Under the pieces are notes generated by a model that saw only the letters and a list, made by a program, of their open reading frames with translations, was not told the DNA's origin and searched no databases. This document shows, in pieces, positions 17,747 to 27,419 of a DNA stretch of 50,819 nt (position 1 is the stretch's first letter; the number at the start of each line of letters is the position of its first letter). Location of the stretch: positions 1 through 50,819 of the forward strand of contig CALVIC010000007.1 of assembly GCA_944329365.1 (NCBI GenBank), given 5' to 3'. The translations under genes and the position numbers were made by a program. Source of the stretch: an uncultured Bacilli bacterium. Lineage in GTDB: Bacteria; Bacillota_I; Bacilli_A; RF39; UBA660.

Positions 17747-19517
17747 ATTCGACGGTTACAGATTTAGCTAAATTTTTAGGTTTATCAATATCGCAGCCTC
17801 TTAGTTTGGCTGTTTCATAAGCTATTAGCTGTAATATTGGTACGACTTCTAAGGTTTCAGTAAATGGCGATGTGGCTTTGACAGTGATGTCATTTTCGCT
17901 TGTTTTGAGTTTGTCTGTAGTGATAATAAAGGTTTTCGCCCCACGTGATTCAACTTCTTTGATGTTGGCAAGAGTTTTGTCTCTTAGATTTTCATCAGTT
18001 ATTATGCCAAATACTGGCATATCTTTAGTTATTAGAGAAATCGTTCCGTGTTTTAGTTCACCGGCTTCTTTGGCTTCGCAGTGAATATAAGATACTTCTT
18101 TTAGTTTTAAACTTCCTTCTTGGCAAATGGCATAATCTATTTGTCTACCGATAAAGAAGGCATTTTCATTTTGATATATTTGTTTGGCAATATCTTGGTA
18201 GTTTTCTCTTTTATCGATTATCTCTTTAACGAGTCTAGGCACTTTTTTAAAGTCTTCGATTATTTTATCAGGTTCTTTTAGACTGTGCTTAGAGAGGTTA
18301 AAGGCGATTAGAGAGATAAGGGCTACTTGAAGAAGGTATGCTTTAGTCGTTGCAACGGCAATTTCTGGTCCGGCTTCGATAAAGAGAGGAATATCGGCTT
18401 CTCTTGCAATAGTCGAAGTTTTAACATTGACGATAGCCATAGTAGTGATACCTCTTTTTTTTGCTTCACGCATGGCAGCGATGGTGTCAGCCGTTTCACC
18501 AGATTGTGAAATTAAAATAACTAGGGTTTTACGGTCATATATATTGTTTTTATAGCGGTATTCGCTGGCAACTTCAGCTTGACATGGGATAGAGGCATAT
18601 TTTTCGATTAGATATTTACCTATAAGACCGGCATACATAGCTGAACCGCAGGCAACGATGTGAATTTGTTTGTATGAGCTTAAATCTGGAAGAAGATCTG
18701 GATTTTCTAGATATTTTTTGATTGTTTTTTCTAAAACGACGGGTTCTTCCATGATTTCTTTGAGCATGAAGTGCTCGTAACCTTGTTTTCCTTTATCTTT
18801 TTCTTCTAATTTAATTGTTTTTATTTCCTTTTTAATAGGGTTTAAATCTGAGTTGTATATGTCTATTTGAGTATTTGATAGTTTTGCTATTTCTCCTTCT
18901 TCTAAGAATATGAATTTATCTGTATAATCGGTTAAAGCAGTTAGGTCAGAGGCAAAGAAATTTTCATCTGTCCCTAGGCCTAGTAGTAGAGGAGAGTCTT
19001 TTCTGATTGCATATATATGATCTTTATCAGTTTCACTGATAATACCTAAAGCGTAGCTTCCAGTTATATCGTTAGTAGCTTTTTTTATCGTTTTTAATAT
19101 ATCATTATCTAGGTAACTATCGATTAGAGCCGCAACGACTTCAGTGTCAGTTTCAGTTTTAAAGATATATCCTTTTTTTATAAGGCGTGTTTTAAGTTCA
19201 TCCATGTTTTCGATAATACCATTATGAACGAGGGTAATTTTATCAACTTGATGAGGATGAGCATTTGTTTCATTTGCTTTTCCGTGAGTTGCCCATCTCG
19301 TATGAGCAATTCCGCTTGTTGCTTTTATAAGTTTTGTTTTTTTTAATTTTTCTTCGAGGTTTTTAATACGACCAGTACTTTTAATTATTTGAATTTCTTC
19401 ATCGTTTCTTAGGGCGATGCCGGCAGAATCGTAACCACGATATTCTAGGGCTTTAAGGCCTGTCAATAAAACGGATTTAACGTCTTTTTTTCCGATGTAT
19501 CCAACTATTCCACACAT
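17745..19517 (-). CDS. glmS: Glutamine-fructose-6-phosphate aminotransferase (isomerizing)
   Basis: Makes glucosamine-6-phosphate from fructose-6-phosphate and glutamine, the entry to UDP-GlcNAc and peptidoglycan. 590 residues. The mature start is MCGIVGYIG, where Cys is the glutaminase nucleophile; IAHTRWATHG and HNGIIEN follow. Two SIS sugar-isomerase domains come after (CGSAMYAG, SQSGETADT, and TTKAYLLQ), ending in KPKNLAKSVTVE as in all GlmS. ATG 19517 is chosen over an upstream in-frame ATG because Cys must be residue 2 and AGGGGGAA lies before it. One base separates it from the dedA stop, so no room remains for a glmS ribozyme. Confidence 0.97.
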   Translation of the reverse strand: MCGIVGYIGKKDVKSVLLTGLKALEYRGYDSAGIALRNDEEIQIIKSTGRIKNLEEKLKKTKLIKATSGIAHTRWATHGKANETNAHPHQVDKITLVHNGIIENMDELKTRLIKKGYIFKTETDTEVVAALIDSYLDNDILKTIKKATNDITGSYALGIISETDKDHIYAIRKDSPLLLGLGTDENFFASDLTALTDYTDKFIFLEEGEIAKLSNTQIDIYNSDLNPIKKEIKTIKLEEKDKGKQGYEHFMLKEIMEEPVVLEKTIKKYLENPDLLPDLSSYKQIHIVACGSAMYAGLIGKYLIEKYASIPCQAEVASEYRYKNNIYDRKTLVILISQSGETADTIAAMREAKKRGITTMAIVNVKTSTIAREADIPLFIEAGPEIAVATTKAYLLQVALISLIAFNLSKHSLKEPDKIIEDFKKVPRLVKEIIDKRENYQDIAKQIYQNENAFFIGRQIDYAICQEGSLKLKEVSYIHCEAKEAGELKHGTISLITKDMPVFGIITDENLRDKTLANIKEVESRGAKTFIITTDKLKTSENDITVKATSPFTETLEVVPILQLIAYETAKLRGCDIDKPKNLAKSVTVE

Positions 19518-19518
19518 A

Positions 19519-20142
19519 TTATTTTTCCCCCTGTCTGCGTGTTTTTTTCTTGTAGAAAATAAATACAAAAACAACAAATATTATTATCAATAAGATTAGG
19601 ACTAAATGGGAATATTTATCGAAGATTGAGAGTAATGATTCCCAGTTTTGGCTGGCAACAGAACCAGCAATTGTTAAAACGGTATTCCAGATTAATGAAC
19701 CGATGGTAGTATAGATAAGGAATTTTTGCATTTTCATTTCGCTCATTCCAGCAGGAATGGAAATTAGACTTCTGACGATTGGAATGAAACGGCAGAAGAA
19801 GACGGTTTTTTGACCTTTAGTATCGAACCAAATATCTGCTTTTTCAATATCTTCTTCTTTGAGCCTTAGTATTTTACCAATTTTACCAGAGACTATTTTT
19901 TTTAGTCTTTCTTTGTTGAGTATTTTTCCGATATAATACAAAACAATCGCACCTAAAAGGGAACCTAGAGTTGCGGCGATGATTACGATGGCGATATTTA
20001 GTTTAGTATAGGTTGTCATAAAGCCACCAAAGAGTAAGATTACTTCTGATGGGATTGGTGGGAAGACGTTTTCGAGGGCAATTAAAAAGAAAATTCCAAA
20101 ATATCCAAAATTGTTCATCATTTCAATAATAAATTCTTGCAT
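19519..20142 (-). CDS. DedA-family membrane protein
   Basis: 207 residues with about five or six membrane segments. Conserved DedA features are ENVFPPIPSEVIL (about 24-36), GALLGA-type Gly-rich segment, and the FCRFIPIVRSLISIPAGM motif (about 121-138). DedA proteins flip undecaprenyl phosphate or phospholipids, so linkage to glmS fits wall precursor supply. AGGTGA precedes ATG 20142. It is the first gene of a two-gene operon with glmS; the lysine/arginine-rich tail is cytoplasmic. A second DedA lies at 27969, of a different subtype. Confidence 0.88.
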   Translation of the reverse strand: MQEFIIEMMNNFGYFGIFFLIALENVFPPIPSEVILLFGGFMTTYTKLNIAIVIIAATLGSLLGAIVLYYIGKILNKERLKKIVSGKIGKILRLKEEDIEKADIWFDTKGQKTVFFCRFIPIVRSLISIPAGMSEMKMQKFLIYTTIGSLIWNTVLTIAGSVASQNWESLLSIFDKYSHLVLILLIIIFVVFVFIFYKKKTRRQGEK

Positions 20143-20297
20143 TTTTTCACCTACTTATTTTTTTCAGTATAACATAGATTTGAAACTCTGTAAAATCAAA
20201 TGAAAATTAAGTGACATATTTGTAAGTTAGAGTTAGATAAATAAAACGACAGTTTTTATTTTTTATTATATTATGTTAAATAACGGGAGGTTTTTTA

Positions 20298-21401
20298 ATG
20301 AGTTATGTTGTAGCTTTAAAAACGGCAATTTTTGTGTTTCCAATTTTAGCTTTTTTCTTTACTTTTCCATTTATTTTGAATCAGTATCACAAGTATGGCT
20401 CAATTAGTAAACTTAGGGCTTTGATTATATATTCTTTTATCTTATATATGATAACGGTTTATTTTTTAGTTATTTTACCGCTTCCAGAGAGAAGTGAGGT
20501 TACACATTCGGCGGGGATTAGGTTAATTCCATTTTCTTTTGTTCTTGATTTTATTCGGGAAACCTCATTTGATATTACTAATCCGGGTACTTATTTAAAG
20601 GCATTAACCGAACCTTGTGTTTATACTGTTTTGTTCAATGTTATAATGATGATTCCATTTGGAATTTATTTAAGGTATTATTTTAAATTTAGTTTTAAGA
20701 AAACTTTTGTTTATAGCTTTTTACTTAGTTTGTTTTTTGAAGTTACACAGCTTACAGGTCTTTATTTTATTTATCCTTATTCTTATAGAATTTTTGATGT
20801 CGATGATTTAATAACGAATACACTTGGCGGAGCTTTGGGATATTTTATATCAGGTTTTGTTTTAAAAGTTTTACCTAGCAGGGATGAAATAGATAGGAGA
20901 GCTTTAGCATTGGGAACTGAAGTTTCGGGATTTAAAAGAATTACTTTATATTTCTTCGATTTATTTGTGTTTGTGATTTTTCTAACTATTTTTAATATTT
21001 TTTATAGGTCAGTAATTATACCGTTTATAATTTATTATATTATTATTCCTTTGATTTTTGACGGAAAAACACTTGGTGGAATGTTTATTAACGTAAAGTT
21101 ATTTTTTTCAAAAAAAAGATTTTTGAATTTGCTTTTGCGAAATATATTTTTAGTTATTTATTATTATTTGATTCCAATTGGTGTGATGTGGCTTGCTTTA
21201 TTTATGAATGATTATTTAAATTTAGGTACTTTTGAGATTTTGATTTTTGATGGTTTTTGTTTAATTTTAATTTTAGTATTTTATCTTATTAATATTATTA
21301 TGATTATACGAAATCGAAAAATATTTTACGATGATTGGTTTAATGTTTCTTACGTTAGTACGATTAAGACATTAGATGATGAAAAAAACTACACGGATTA
21401 G
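20298..21401 (+). CDS. VanZ-like and RDD-domain membrane protein
   Basis: 367 residues, all membrane. The first part (about 1-195) is VanZ-like: LVILPLPER, RLIPFSF, NVIMMIPFGIYL and FEVTQL...DVDDLITNTLGGALGY. The second part (about 205-355) is an RDD-type segment, with FFDLFVF and TLGGMFINVK replacing the Arg-Asp-Asp form. VanZ gives low teicoplanin resistance in enterococci; related proteins are thought to affect lipoteichoic acid or surface proteins. This two-domain fusion is common in Firmicutes, with unknown function. GGGAGG precedes ATG 20298. Its TAG stop lies in the terminator loop shared with the next gene. Confidence 0.8.
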   Translation: MSYVVALKTAIFVFPILAFFFTFPFILNQYHKYGSISKLRALIIYSFILYMITVYFLVILPLPERSEVTHSAGIRLIPFSFVLDFIRETSFDITNPGTYLKALTEPCVYTVLFNVIMMIPFGIYLRYYFKFSFKKTFVYSFLLSLFFEVTQLTGLYFIYPYSYRIFDVDDLITNTLGGALGYFISGFVLKVLPSRDEIDRRALALGTEVSGFKRITLYFFDLFVFVIFLTIFNIFYRSVIIPFIIYYIIIPLIFDGKTLGGMFINVKLFFSKKRFLNLLLRNIFLVIYYYLIPIGVMWLALFMNDYLNLGTFEILIFDGFCLILILVFYLINIIMIIRNRKIFYDDWFNVSYVSTIKTLDDEKNYTD

Positions 21402-21410
21402 TGTAGTTTT
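21385..21410. terminator. Bidirectional terminator with both stop codons in the loop
   Basis: AAAACTACAC (21385-21394) pairs with GTGTAGTTTT (21401-21410) around loop GGATTA. The plus-strand TAG (21399-21401) and the minus-strand TAA (21400-21398) overlap in the loop. Confidence 0.85.
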
Positions 21411-22312
21411 AATGTTTTCTGTTTGATTTCTTCATCAGTTATTTGAAGTTCAAGGTCAATGGCATGTTTTAAAAGTTCTAGGGTTTGTTTAGTTGTTTTT
21501 AAATTATTTAGAGATGTATGTTTTATGTCTTGGTTGTTTATTTGATTTATTAAATTATTTAGTGAAAAGTGTGGTTCAATGTCTTCTTTGATAAAAGAGG
21601 CAAAGTGGTTTAATAGATTATATATATTGGATGTTTCAAAGTCTTTTGTTTTAGTGTTTGAATAGTTGATACCAGATAGAAGCCCTAATTTAGAAATTAG
21701 AGTATTTGTTTTTTGATCATATAACCAGACGATTGGACTTACTTTTAACCAAATTGGGTTTCCATATTTATATATTTTACCTTTAGATAAGATATGATTT
21801 TTATAGGTTGTGACTCTAACGTATTTTTTTCCTTTGTAGATGTATTCGGGAGTTGTGATTAGTTTGTCTGAGTTTTTTTTGTCAGTAAATAGATAATAAT
21901 TTTTAGATGTTTTTTTTATGGTTCCTTGTTTTAGACTGGCTTCAAGTGATTTGGTTAGAAAAGTTGATGCGGAAAACTGTGGGATTACTCCGTAAACTGT
22001 TTCAGGTATGCCGTCATTTAGATAAAAAGGAACTTTTTCTTTTAGTTTGAGAACTGGTCTAATGATGCCATTTGGTAAAATATTATTTGTTGTTTTCTTT
22101 AGGTTTCCAAAGTTATCGATGATGTGCTTATATTCGGATGTTAATTGATAAGGTGTATCTAGGTTATAGAAGATATCGCGGTCAATCGCGCCAGTTATAA
22201 TGGCAAGATCGGTTAGCTCACACTGAAGTCCATATTTTTTTAAAACTTCTAATTTGTTTTCTCCGGCTAAATTATTTTTGTTTAGTAAAGTTATATTTTC
22301 GATTTGAATCAT
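21398..22312 (-). CDS. Hypothetical protein
   Basis: 304 residues; I do not recognise a family with confidence. The middle has PFYLNDGIPETVYGVIPQF and IWLKVSPIVWLYDQKTNTLISKLGLLSGI, patterns like those of proteins that describe a position or setting (DUF6273-like beta modules), but this is weak. The C-terminal 80 residues are helical with many Asn, Leu and Lys. No signal peptide or membrane segment. AGGGGGAAA precedes ATG 22312. It is the last of four minus-strand genes (26315 to 21398) with gaps of 13, 13 and 35 bases, probably one operon. Confidence 0.65.
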   Translation of the reverse strand: MIQIENITLLNKNNLAGENKLEVLKKYGLQCELTDLAIITGAIDRDIFYNLDTPYQLTSEYKHIIDNFGNLKKTTNNILPNGIIRPVLKLKEKVPFYLNDGIPETVYGVIPQFSASTFLTKSLEASLKQGTIKKTSKNYYLFTDKKNSDKLITTPEYIYKGKKYVRVTTYKNHILSKGKIYKYGNPIWLKVSPIVWLYDQKTNTLISKLGLLSGINYSNTKTKDFETSNIYNLLNHFASFIKEDIEPHFSLNNLINQINNQDIKHTSLNNLKTTKQTLELLKHAIDLELQITDEEIKQKTLKLH

Positions 22313-22347
22313 ACTGCATTTCCCCCTAAGTTAAGTATACCATAGTT

Positions 22348-23919
22348 TTAGTTTGTTTGATATTTTTTTCCAATTGCTTCGGCAACTTTGATGCCGTCGA
22401 CAGCTGAGGTCATAATTCCACCTGAATATCCAGCGCCTTCACCGCAAGGGTAGATTCCTTTTATGTTAGAGACAAAGTTTTCATCTCTTATGATTCTAAC
22501 TGGTGATGAGGTTCTGGTTTCTACACCAGCTAAGATTGTATCATCACCAGCAAAGCCTTTAATTTTGGTATCAAAGTTTTCGATAGCTTCTTTAAGTGAG
22601 TCATTTATGTAATCGGGTAGAATTTCGTTTAAATTGGCAAAGGCATAGTTTCCTTTAAATACTGGTTTGATATTGCCAAATTCAGTGGATATTTTATTTT
22701 CTTTGTAATCTTTATATAATTGTACGGGAATGTTTCCTTTACCTTTTTCAAAGGCTAGTTTTTCTAGTTTTCTTTGGAAAGTAATGCCATCTAATGGATG
22801 ATGACCAAAGTCATTTTCAGTAATAGTTACGATGATAGCTGAATTGGCGTTATCCGAGTCTCTTTTATGGTTAGACATACCATTTATAGCTAGCATACTT
22901 TCTTCGGATGAAGAGTTGACAACGTATCCACCTGGGCACATGCAAAAAGAATAAACGCCTCTTTTAGCTTTGGTTTGATAGGTCAGTTTGTAGCTGGCTG
23001 GAGGAAGGTCTGGCCTTAGAGTTTTATATTGGTTTAAGTTAATTAAAGTTTGTGGGTGCTGGAGTCTTAGACCAACGGCAAATGGTTTTGGAGTCATTTG
23101 AATTTTATTTTCAAGGAGCATTTTAAAGGTGTCACGGCTACTATGACCGGTTGCTAAAATGAGTATTTCACAGGGCATAGTTTCTTTATGGTTAAGTTCA
23201 ATACTAGTTATTTTTCCGTCTTTGGCCTCAAAGTTTGTAAATAGTGTATTATATTTAAATTCTCCTCCCATTTTAATTATTTCTTCTCTAATATTTTTGA
23301 TTACTTTGGTTAATAGATCAGTTCCGATATGAGGGTTTTTAAGGTATAAAATACTTTGCGGGGCACCATGTTTAGCAAATATTTCTAAGACTTTTTTGTT
23401 TCTTTGAAATTTGTCTTTGTTTTGGGTGTTTAATTTGCCATCTGAGAAGGTTCCAGCTCCACCTTCGCCAAATTGAACGTTAGAGTTTGGATTAAGTTCA
23501 CCGGTTTCCCAAAACTTTTCCACAGTTTTAATTCGATCTTCGACTTTTTCCCCGCGTTCGATGATAATAGGTTTGAATCCATTTTCAGCTAGAGTGTAGG
23601 CGGCAAATAGTCCGGATGGACCTGATCCGATTATAATTGGTTTATGTGTTAATTTTTTGGTTCCGGTTTTTGGAAAGTGATAGGTTTCACCTGGAGTTTT
23701 AATGATGTCTTTATCTTTTAGGTATTTTTTTTCGTTTGGAACTTCAACGTCAACTTCGTAGACGTATTCTATTTCTTTTCTGGCATCTAATGATAATTTG
23801 TTAATGGTTAGATGTTTTATTTTATTTTTATCTAATTTAAGTTTGTGAGCAACTTTGGTTAAAAGGTTTTCTTTAGAGTTTTCATCTAGTGGTAATTTTA
23901 TTTGTCTAATTCTAATCAT
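22348..23919 (-). CDS. FAD-dependent oxidoreductase, COG2509 type
   Basis: 523 residues. About 90 residues of an N-terminal alpha/beta domain precede the FAD-binding dinucleotide fold PIIIGSGPSGLFAAYTLAENG (about 93-113). Further family blocks are NVQFGEGGAGTFSDGKLNT, LATGHSSRDTF, AVGLRLQHPQ, YSFCMCPGGYVVNSSSE and the C-terminal PCGEGAGYSGGIMTSAVDG. This whole-length pattern defines a family of uncharacterised flavoproteins in Firmicutes; the reaction is unknown. AAGGAAG precedes ATG 23919. It is grouped with the HI0933-type flavoprotein two genes upstream, which suggests a shared pathway. Confidence 0.88.
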   Translation of the reverse strand: MIRIRQIKLPLDENSKENLLTKVAHKLKLDKNKIKHLTINKLSLDARKEIEYVYEVDVEVPNEKKYLKDKDIIKTPGETYHFPKTGTKKLTHKPIIIGSGPSGLFAAYTLAENGFKPIIIERGEKVEDRIKTVEKFWETGELNPNSNVQFGEGGAGTFSDGKLNTQNKDKFQRNKKVLEIFAKHGAPQSILYLKNPHIGTDLLTKVIKNIREEIIKMGGEFKYNTLFTNFEAKDGKITSIELNHKETMPCEILILATGHSSRDTFKMLLENKIQMTPKPFAVGLRLQHPQTLINLNQYKTLRPDLPPASYKLTYQTKAKRGVYSFCMCPGGYVVNSSSEESMLAINGMSNHKRDSDNANSAIIVTITENDFGHHPLDGITFQRKLEKLAFEKGKGNIPVQLYKDYKENKISTEFGNIKPVFKGNYAFANLNEILPDYINDSLKEAIENFDTKIKGFAGDDTILAGVETRTSSPVRIIRDENFVSNIKGIYPCGEGAGYSGGIMTSAVDGIKVAEAIGKKYQTN

Positions 23920-23932
23920 GGGTTACTTCCTT

Positions 23933-25099
23933 TCAAATATTTTTATTTTGATATATTTGTTTATCTTGATTTATTATATTATCTATTTTGTTTATGTAAT
24001 TTTGACTTTCGGTTTGGTCTAGTGGATTTCCATTGCTATCTACATTATTTAAGTTATAAATTTCTTTTCCAAAGAAGTTTTCAATTTCTTTTCCGGCAAC
24101 GCCTTTGATTCCTAAGGCAACAGAATATGATAGGTAAAAGTTCCAAAGGTGAATCATTTCGCTTGTTTTTTCATCGATGAGACTAAAATCGGTTAGATAT
24201 TTTTTAAGGTCTAGATATTCATCTTTAATTTCAACGCCTTTTTCATTTAACAGGTATTTAAAGTTAGCAAAAAAGGTCATCGATAAGGCGTAACAAAATA
24301 GAAAGTTACTTATTATATAGATAATGAAGTTATTAGACTGGCTAAAGAGAAATATACTTAATATGAATATCAATATAAATATACCATAAAATCCTTGTTT
24401 TCCTTTTCTTTGATATTTTTTATAGTAGTTGTTTAGAGGAAATGATAGAAGTACTAATCCATAGAAGATACTAAATTTTTCAGATGGGTTTTCATTTTGG
24501 TCATTTAATCTTTTTTTCAAATCTTCACTTGTGATGGTTTGTCTATCAAAGAACCAATTTATTAGATATTTTTCATAGTTAAATAAATTATCTTGAGGTT
24601 TATTTGTGATACTTAAGGTAATGTTTTTAGTAAAGATATCATTTCTATTTTTGGTGTTTATGGAAAGGTATCCTTTATCTATTAAATCAAGGATGGTTGA
24701 GGCAAGAGTATAGGAGTCAACTACTCCATCTTCGGTTAGAACTCTGACATGAGCGGGAGTTAAATCGTTTGGTAGGTCACGATTATATATGTTTAGATTT
24801 TTTACTTGAGCTTGTTTGGTTTTAAGAATATGTCTTCTTACAAGATAGGTATAGATAGCCGTGATTATCATAATGATGATGGTAATGATTAAACCTAAGA
24901 TGACATTTTTATTTCCTGTAAAGATGGCCAGACACTGCCAAATACAAAAAGGAACTTCGATGAATAAAAGGGCAAGGTTTGTTTCTTGATTGGAGATGCT
25001 TATCCAATTTTTTTGTGATTTTTTTTCGCCCTTACTAATGCTTAGTGTAGTCATATTGGTTAGCTTCAATTTTTGATATATATAGTTTAAAAATTTCAT
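23933..25099 (-). CDS. DUF2207-like membrane protein
   Basis: 388 residues. It has two membrane segments near residues 45-90, then a soluble block with NDLTPAHVRVLTEDGVVDS and ILDLIDKGYLSI, two more membrane segments, and a final KKYLTDFS...WNFYLSYSVALGIKG. These are the landmarks of the C-terminal half of DUF2207 proteins (predicted membrane proteins); the N-terminal extracellular beta domain of that family is missing. Function is unknown. The start ATG 25099 has AAGGAG upstream. It lies 13 bases from each neighbour in the operon. Confidence 0.75.
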   Translation of the reverse strand: MKFLNYIYQKLKLTNMTTLSISKGEKKSQKNWISISNQETNLALLFIEVPFCIWQCLAIFTGNKNVILGLIITIIIMIITAIYTYLVRRHILKTKQAQVKNLNIYNRDLPNDLTPAHVRVLTEDGVVDSYTLASTILDLIDKGYLSINTKNRNDIFTKNITLSITNKPQDNLFNYEKYLINWFFDRQTITSEDLKKRLNDQNENPSEKFSIFYGLVLLSFPLNNYYKKYQRKGKQGFYGIFILIFILSIFLFSQSNNFIIYIISNFLFCYALSMTFFANFKYLLNEKGVEIKDEYLDLKKYLTDFSLIDEKTSEMIHLWNFYLSYSVALGIKGVAGKEIENFFGKEIYNLNNVDSNGNPLDQTESQNYINKIDNIINQDKQIYQNKNI

Positions 25100-25112
25100 G
25101 GTTTTCTCCTTA

Positions 25113-26315
25113 TTAAATGTTTTTTCCAGCAAGCATACCGGTTGTCCAGGCAAAGCTTAAGTTATATCCTCCGCAGTCACCGTTGACGTCTAATATTTCT
25201 CCGGCAAAGTAGAGGTTTTTAACTTTTAACGATTCCATGGTTTTTAAATTGATTTCGGTAAGGGGAATGCCACCTGTACAGACTTGAGCTTCATTAAATG
25301 TATTGGTTCCAGTTATTTTCACTTGAAAGTCAGTCAAATTTTTAGCTAGTTTGGTTATTTCAGTTTGGCTTAAGTTATCTAAGTGTTTTGTTTGATTAAT
25401 TCCAGATTCTTTTAAAATGATGGGGATTAATTTATAGTTTAAAAATCCTTCTAATAGTTCTTCGATATTGCGATTTTTAACTTTTTTATTTTGATTTATA
25501 AGCCAATTTTCGGGATTTTCTTTAATCCATGGAGTAAAATTAATTGAAATTATTTCTTCATGGTTTTGGATGTTTTTGGAAACATGACTACTTAGGTTAA
25601 AGATGCATATGCCACTTAAACCATAATCAGTTAATTGAATTTGGCCAGTTTCTTCTTTTATTTTTTGGCCATCTTCATATAAGGTAATGATGGCATCTGT
25701 TCTGATGCCAGCCCATTTTTTGAAATATGTTTCATGGCCTCTTAACTGAACTAAGGCAGGGTATACAGGAATGATTTGATGACCTAATGATTTAGCTAAA
25801 GTATAACCAATTCCATTTGAGCCAGTTTTAGGACAAGCTTTGGATCCGGTTGTAATGATTATTTTTTGTGCTTCAATGTTTTCTTTATTAGGGTTAATGA
25901 TAAAGTTATCTTTTTTGATTATTTCGGTAACGGTTATATTGTAAAGTATTTCAATATTTAAGTTTTGTACTTCGGTTATAAGGGCGTTTTTAATTGCGGT
26001 TGCTTGATTTGAAAATGGATAGTAATAACCGTTTTTTATTTCGGGAATAATACCTAATGAGTCAAAGAATGATAATACTTCTTTATTTGTTTTTTCGTTT
26101 ATTATTTCACTTAGGCATTCTTTGTTTGATGAGTGGTAGTGAGATAGATTTTGATCTTCATTCCAAAAGTTACATTTTCCGTTTCCGGTTATTAATATTT
26201 TTTTACCACATGTATTGTTTCTTTCGATTATAGTTACTTTATGGCCTTTTTTAGCCGCAAAGATGGCAGCGGTTAGGCCTGATGCGCCTCCACCAATTAT
26301 TACGATGTCTTTCAT
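25113..26315 (-). CDS. HI0933/BaiN-family flavoprotein
   Basis: 400 residues. FAD-binding fold IVIIGGGASGLTAAIFAAKKGH at the N-terminus, GKKILITGNGKCNF near 40-53, TTGSKACPKTGSNG about 155-170, and the C-terminal VCTGGIPLTEINLKTMES and LYFAGEILDVNGDCGGYNL. This is the family named after HI0933; some members (BaiN) reduce bile-acid intermediates, but most are uncharacterised, so the name BaiN should not be taken as function. GGTGAT lies 4 bases before ATG 26315. It is the first gene of the four-gene minus-strand group. Confidence 0.88.
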   Translation of the reverse strand: MKDIVIIGGGASGLTAAIFAAKKGHKVTIIERNNTCGKKILITGNGKCNFWNEDQNLSHYHSSNKECLSEIINEKTNKEVLSFFDSLGIIPEIKNGYYYPFSNQATAIKNALITEVQNLNIEILYNITVTEIIKKDNFIINPNKENIEAQKIIITTGSKACPKTGSNGIGYTLAKSLGHQIIPVYPALVQLRGHETYFKKWAGIRTDAIITLYEDGQKIKEETGQIQLTDYGLSGICIFNLSSHVSKNIQNHEEIISINFTPWIKENPENWLINQNKKVKNRNIEELLEGFLNYKLIPIILKESGINQTKHLDNLSQTEITKLAKNLTDFQVKITGTNTFNEAQVCTGGIPLTEINLKTMESLKVKNLYFAGEILDVNGDCGGYNLSFAWTTGMLAGKNI

Positions 26316-26517
26316 TTGTATCACCATTTTTATTATAACACACCTTATGTGATAAAAAGACGGTTGTTTAAATATTTTGGCGGTATTTTGGGAAATTTTT
26401 AGATAAATAAATCTTGAGCATAATAGCGAGATAGGATAATTTTAGGGGTGATTGAGGATTTGCTTTAGGTAAATAGTTCTTTGATTAAATAGCTAGATGG
26501 AATATTTTCTTAGAATG

Positions 26518-26526
26518 TGCTATAAT
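26518..26526 (+). promoter_or_regulatory. Extended -10 promoter
   Basis: TGC-TATAAT, with the start codon 20 bases downstream at 26547. Confidence 0.55.
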
Positions 26527-26546
26527 TTGGGAAATGGAGGGATAAT

Positions 26547-27416
26547 ATGAAGGTTATTAGGTTTTTATTAGGTGCGCTTTTGGTTGTTTGTTTGACTTTA
26601 GCGGTGTTTGTCTTTAATATAAGTTCATTTTCTAAGACGGAAAATATGGAGAAGACAATCGAAAACACAGATTTACTTACCGAGGTTAATAAGATAAGAA
26701 ATAGTGGCAAGGTAGGTAATCAAAGTGCGCTTTCATCAGTTATCGATGATGTTTATGCGACGGCAGAGGAATATGGAATTTCTGATAAGCTTGTTGATAC
26801 AGTAATTGATTCTAAGGCGATGAAAGAGGCTTTGGGTAAGGCAGCTGGCAATGTTACGGATTATGTGGTTAATGGGGTAGAAACGCCGATTTTAACTAAT
26901 GAAGATTTATATAAGGTAGCTGAGGATAATATCGATGAATGGATAAAAGAAAGTGGGATAGAGGTTACCGATAATCAAAAGGATAAGATTTTAGAGGGTT
27001 CAAAGGAGTTTATTCCGATTGTCGTCGATAATTTACCGACTTCATCTGAACTTGCAGCGGATTATGAGTCTGAGGTAGATTTTGTTCAAACGTTTTTTAG
27101 TAATCAGGTAAAAGTAATTTTGGTGGTGATTTCAATTATCCTTACAATATTACTTATCATTTTAGGTAGGAAGAATATGAGATGGTTGGCTAATTTGGGA
27201 ACTTCTTTGTTAGTCGGTGGATTAATTACTTTAGGTTTAGCTTTTGTGTTACCGGATTTAATAACGATGGTTCCAAGCTCTTCTGATATTTCATTTATTA
27301 CTGGTTCAATTACGGATTATATGTTTAGACCTATTCTTATAAGTGGTGGCGTTATGATTTTATTATGTATTTTATTGTTTGTATTTTATAATGTTTGCAG
27401 AAAGAAGAAGGCATAA
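26547..27416 (+). CDS. Hypothetical membrane protein
   Basis: 289 residues, no recognised family. An N-terminal membrane segment (about 5-25), an extracellular helical part rich in Asp, Glu and Val (30-185) with repeated VVDNxPT/VIDSK-like helices, then three membrane segments (about 190-208, 217-238 and 260-283) and a basic KKKA tail. This layout, a loop followed by closely packed segments, resembles small secreted-loop proteins of unknown role. GGAGGG precedes ATG 26547. The next gene starts 3 bases after its stop, so the two are an operon. Confidence 0.7.
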   Translation: MKVIRFLLGALLVVCLTLAVFVFNISSFSKTENMEKTIENTDLLTEVNKIRNSGKVGNQSALSSVIDDVYATAEEYGISDKLVDTVIDSKAMKEALGKAAGNVTDYVVNGVETPILTNEDLYKVAEDNIDEWIKESGIEVTDNQKDKILEGSKEFIPIVVDNLPTSSELAADYESEVDFVQTFFSNQVKVILVVISIILTILLIILGRKNMRWLANLGTSLLVGGLITLGLAFVLPDLITMVPSSSDISFITGSITDYMFRPILISGGVMILLCILLFVFYNVCRKKKA

Positions 27417-27419
27417 TTT

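Noticed and set aside
19518..20297. glmS ribozyme before glmS or dedA
   Set aside because: No conserved core sequence visible in the 155 bases upstream of dedA or at the dedA/glmS junction.
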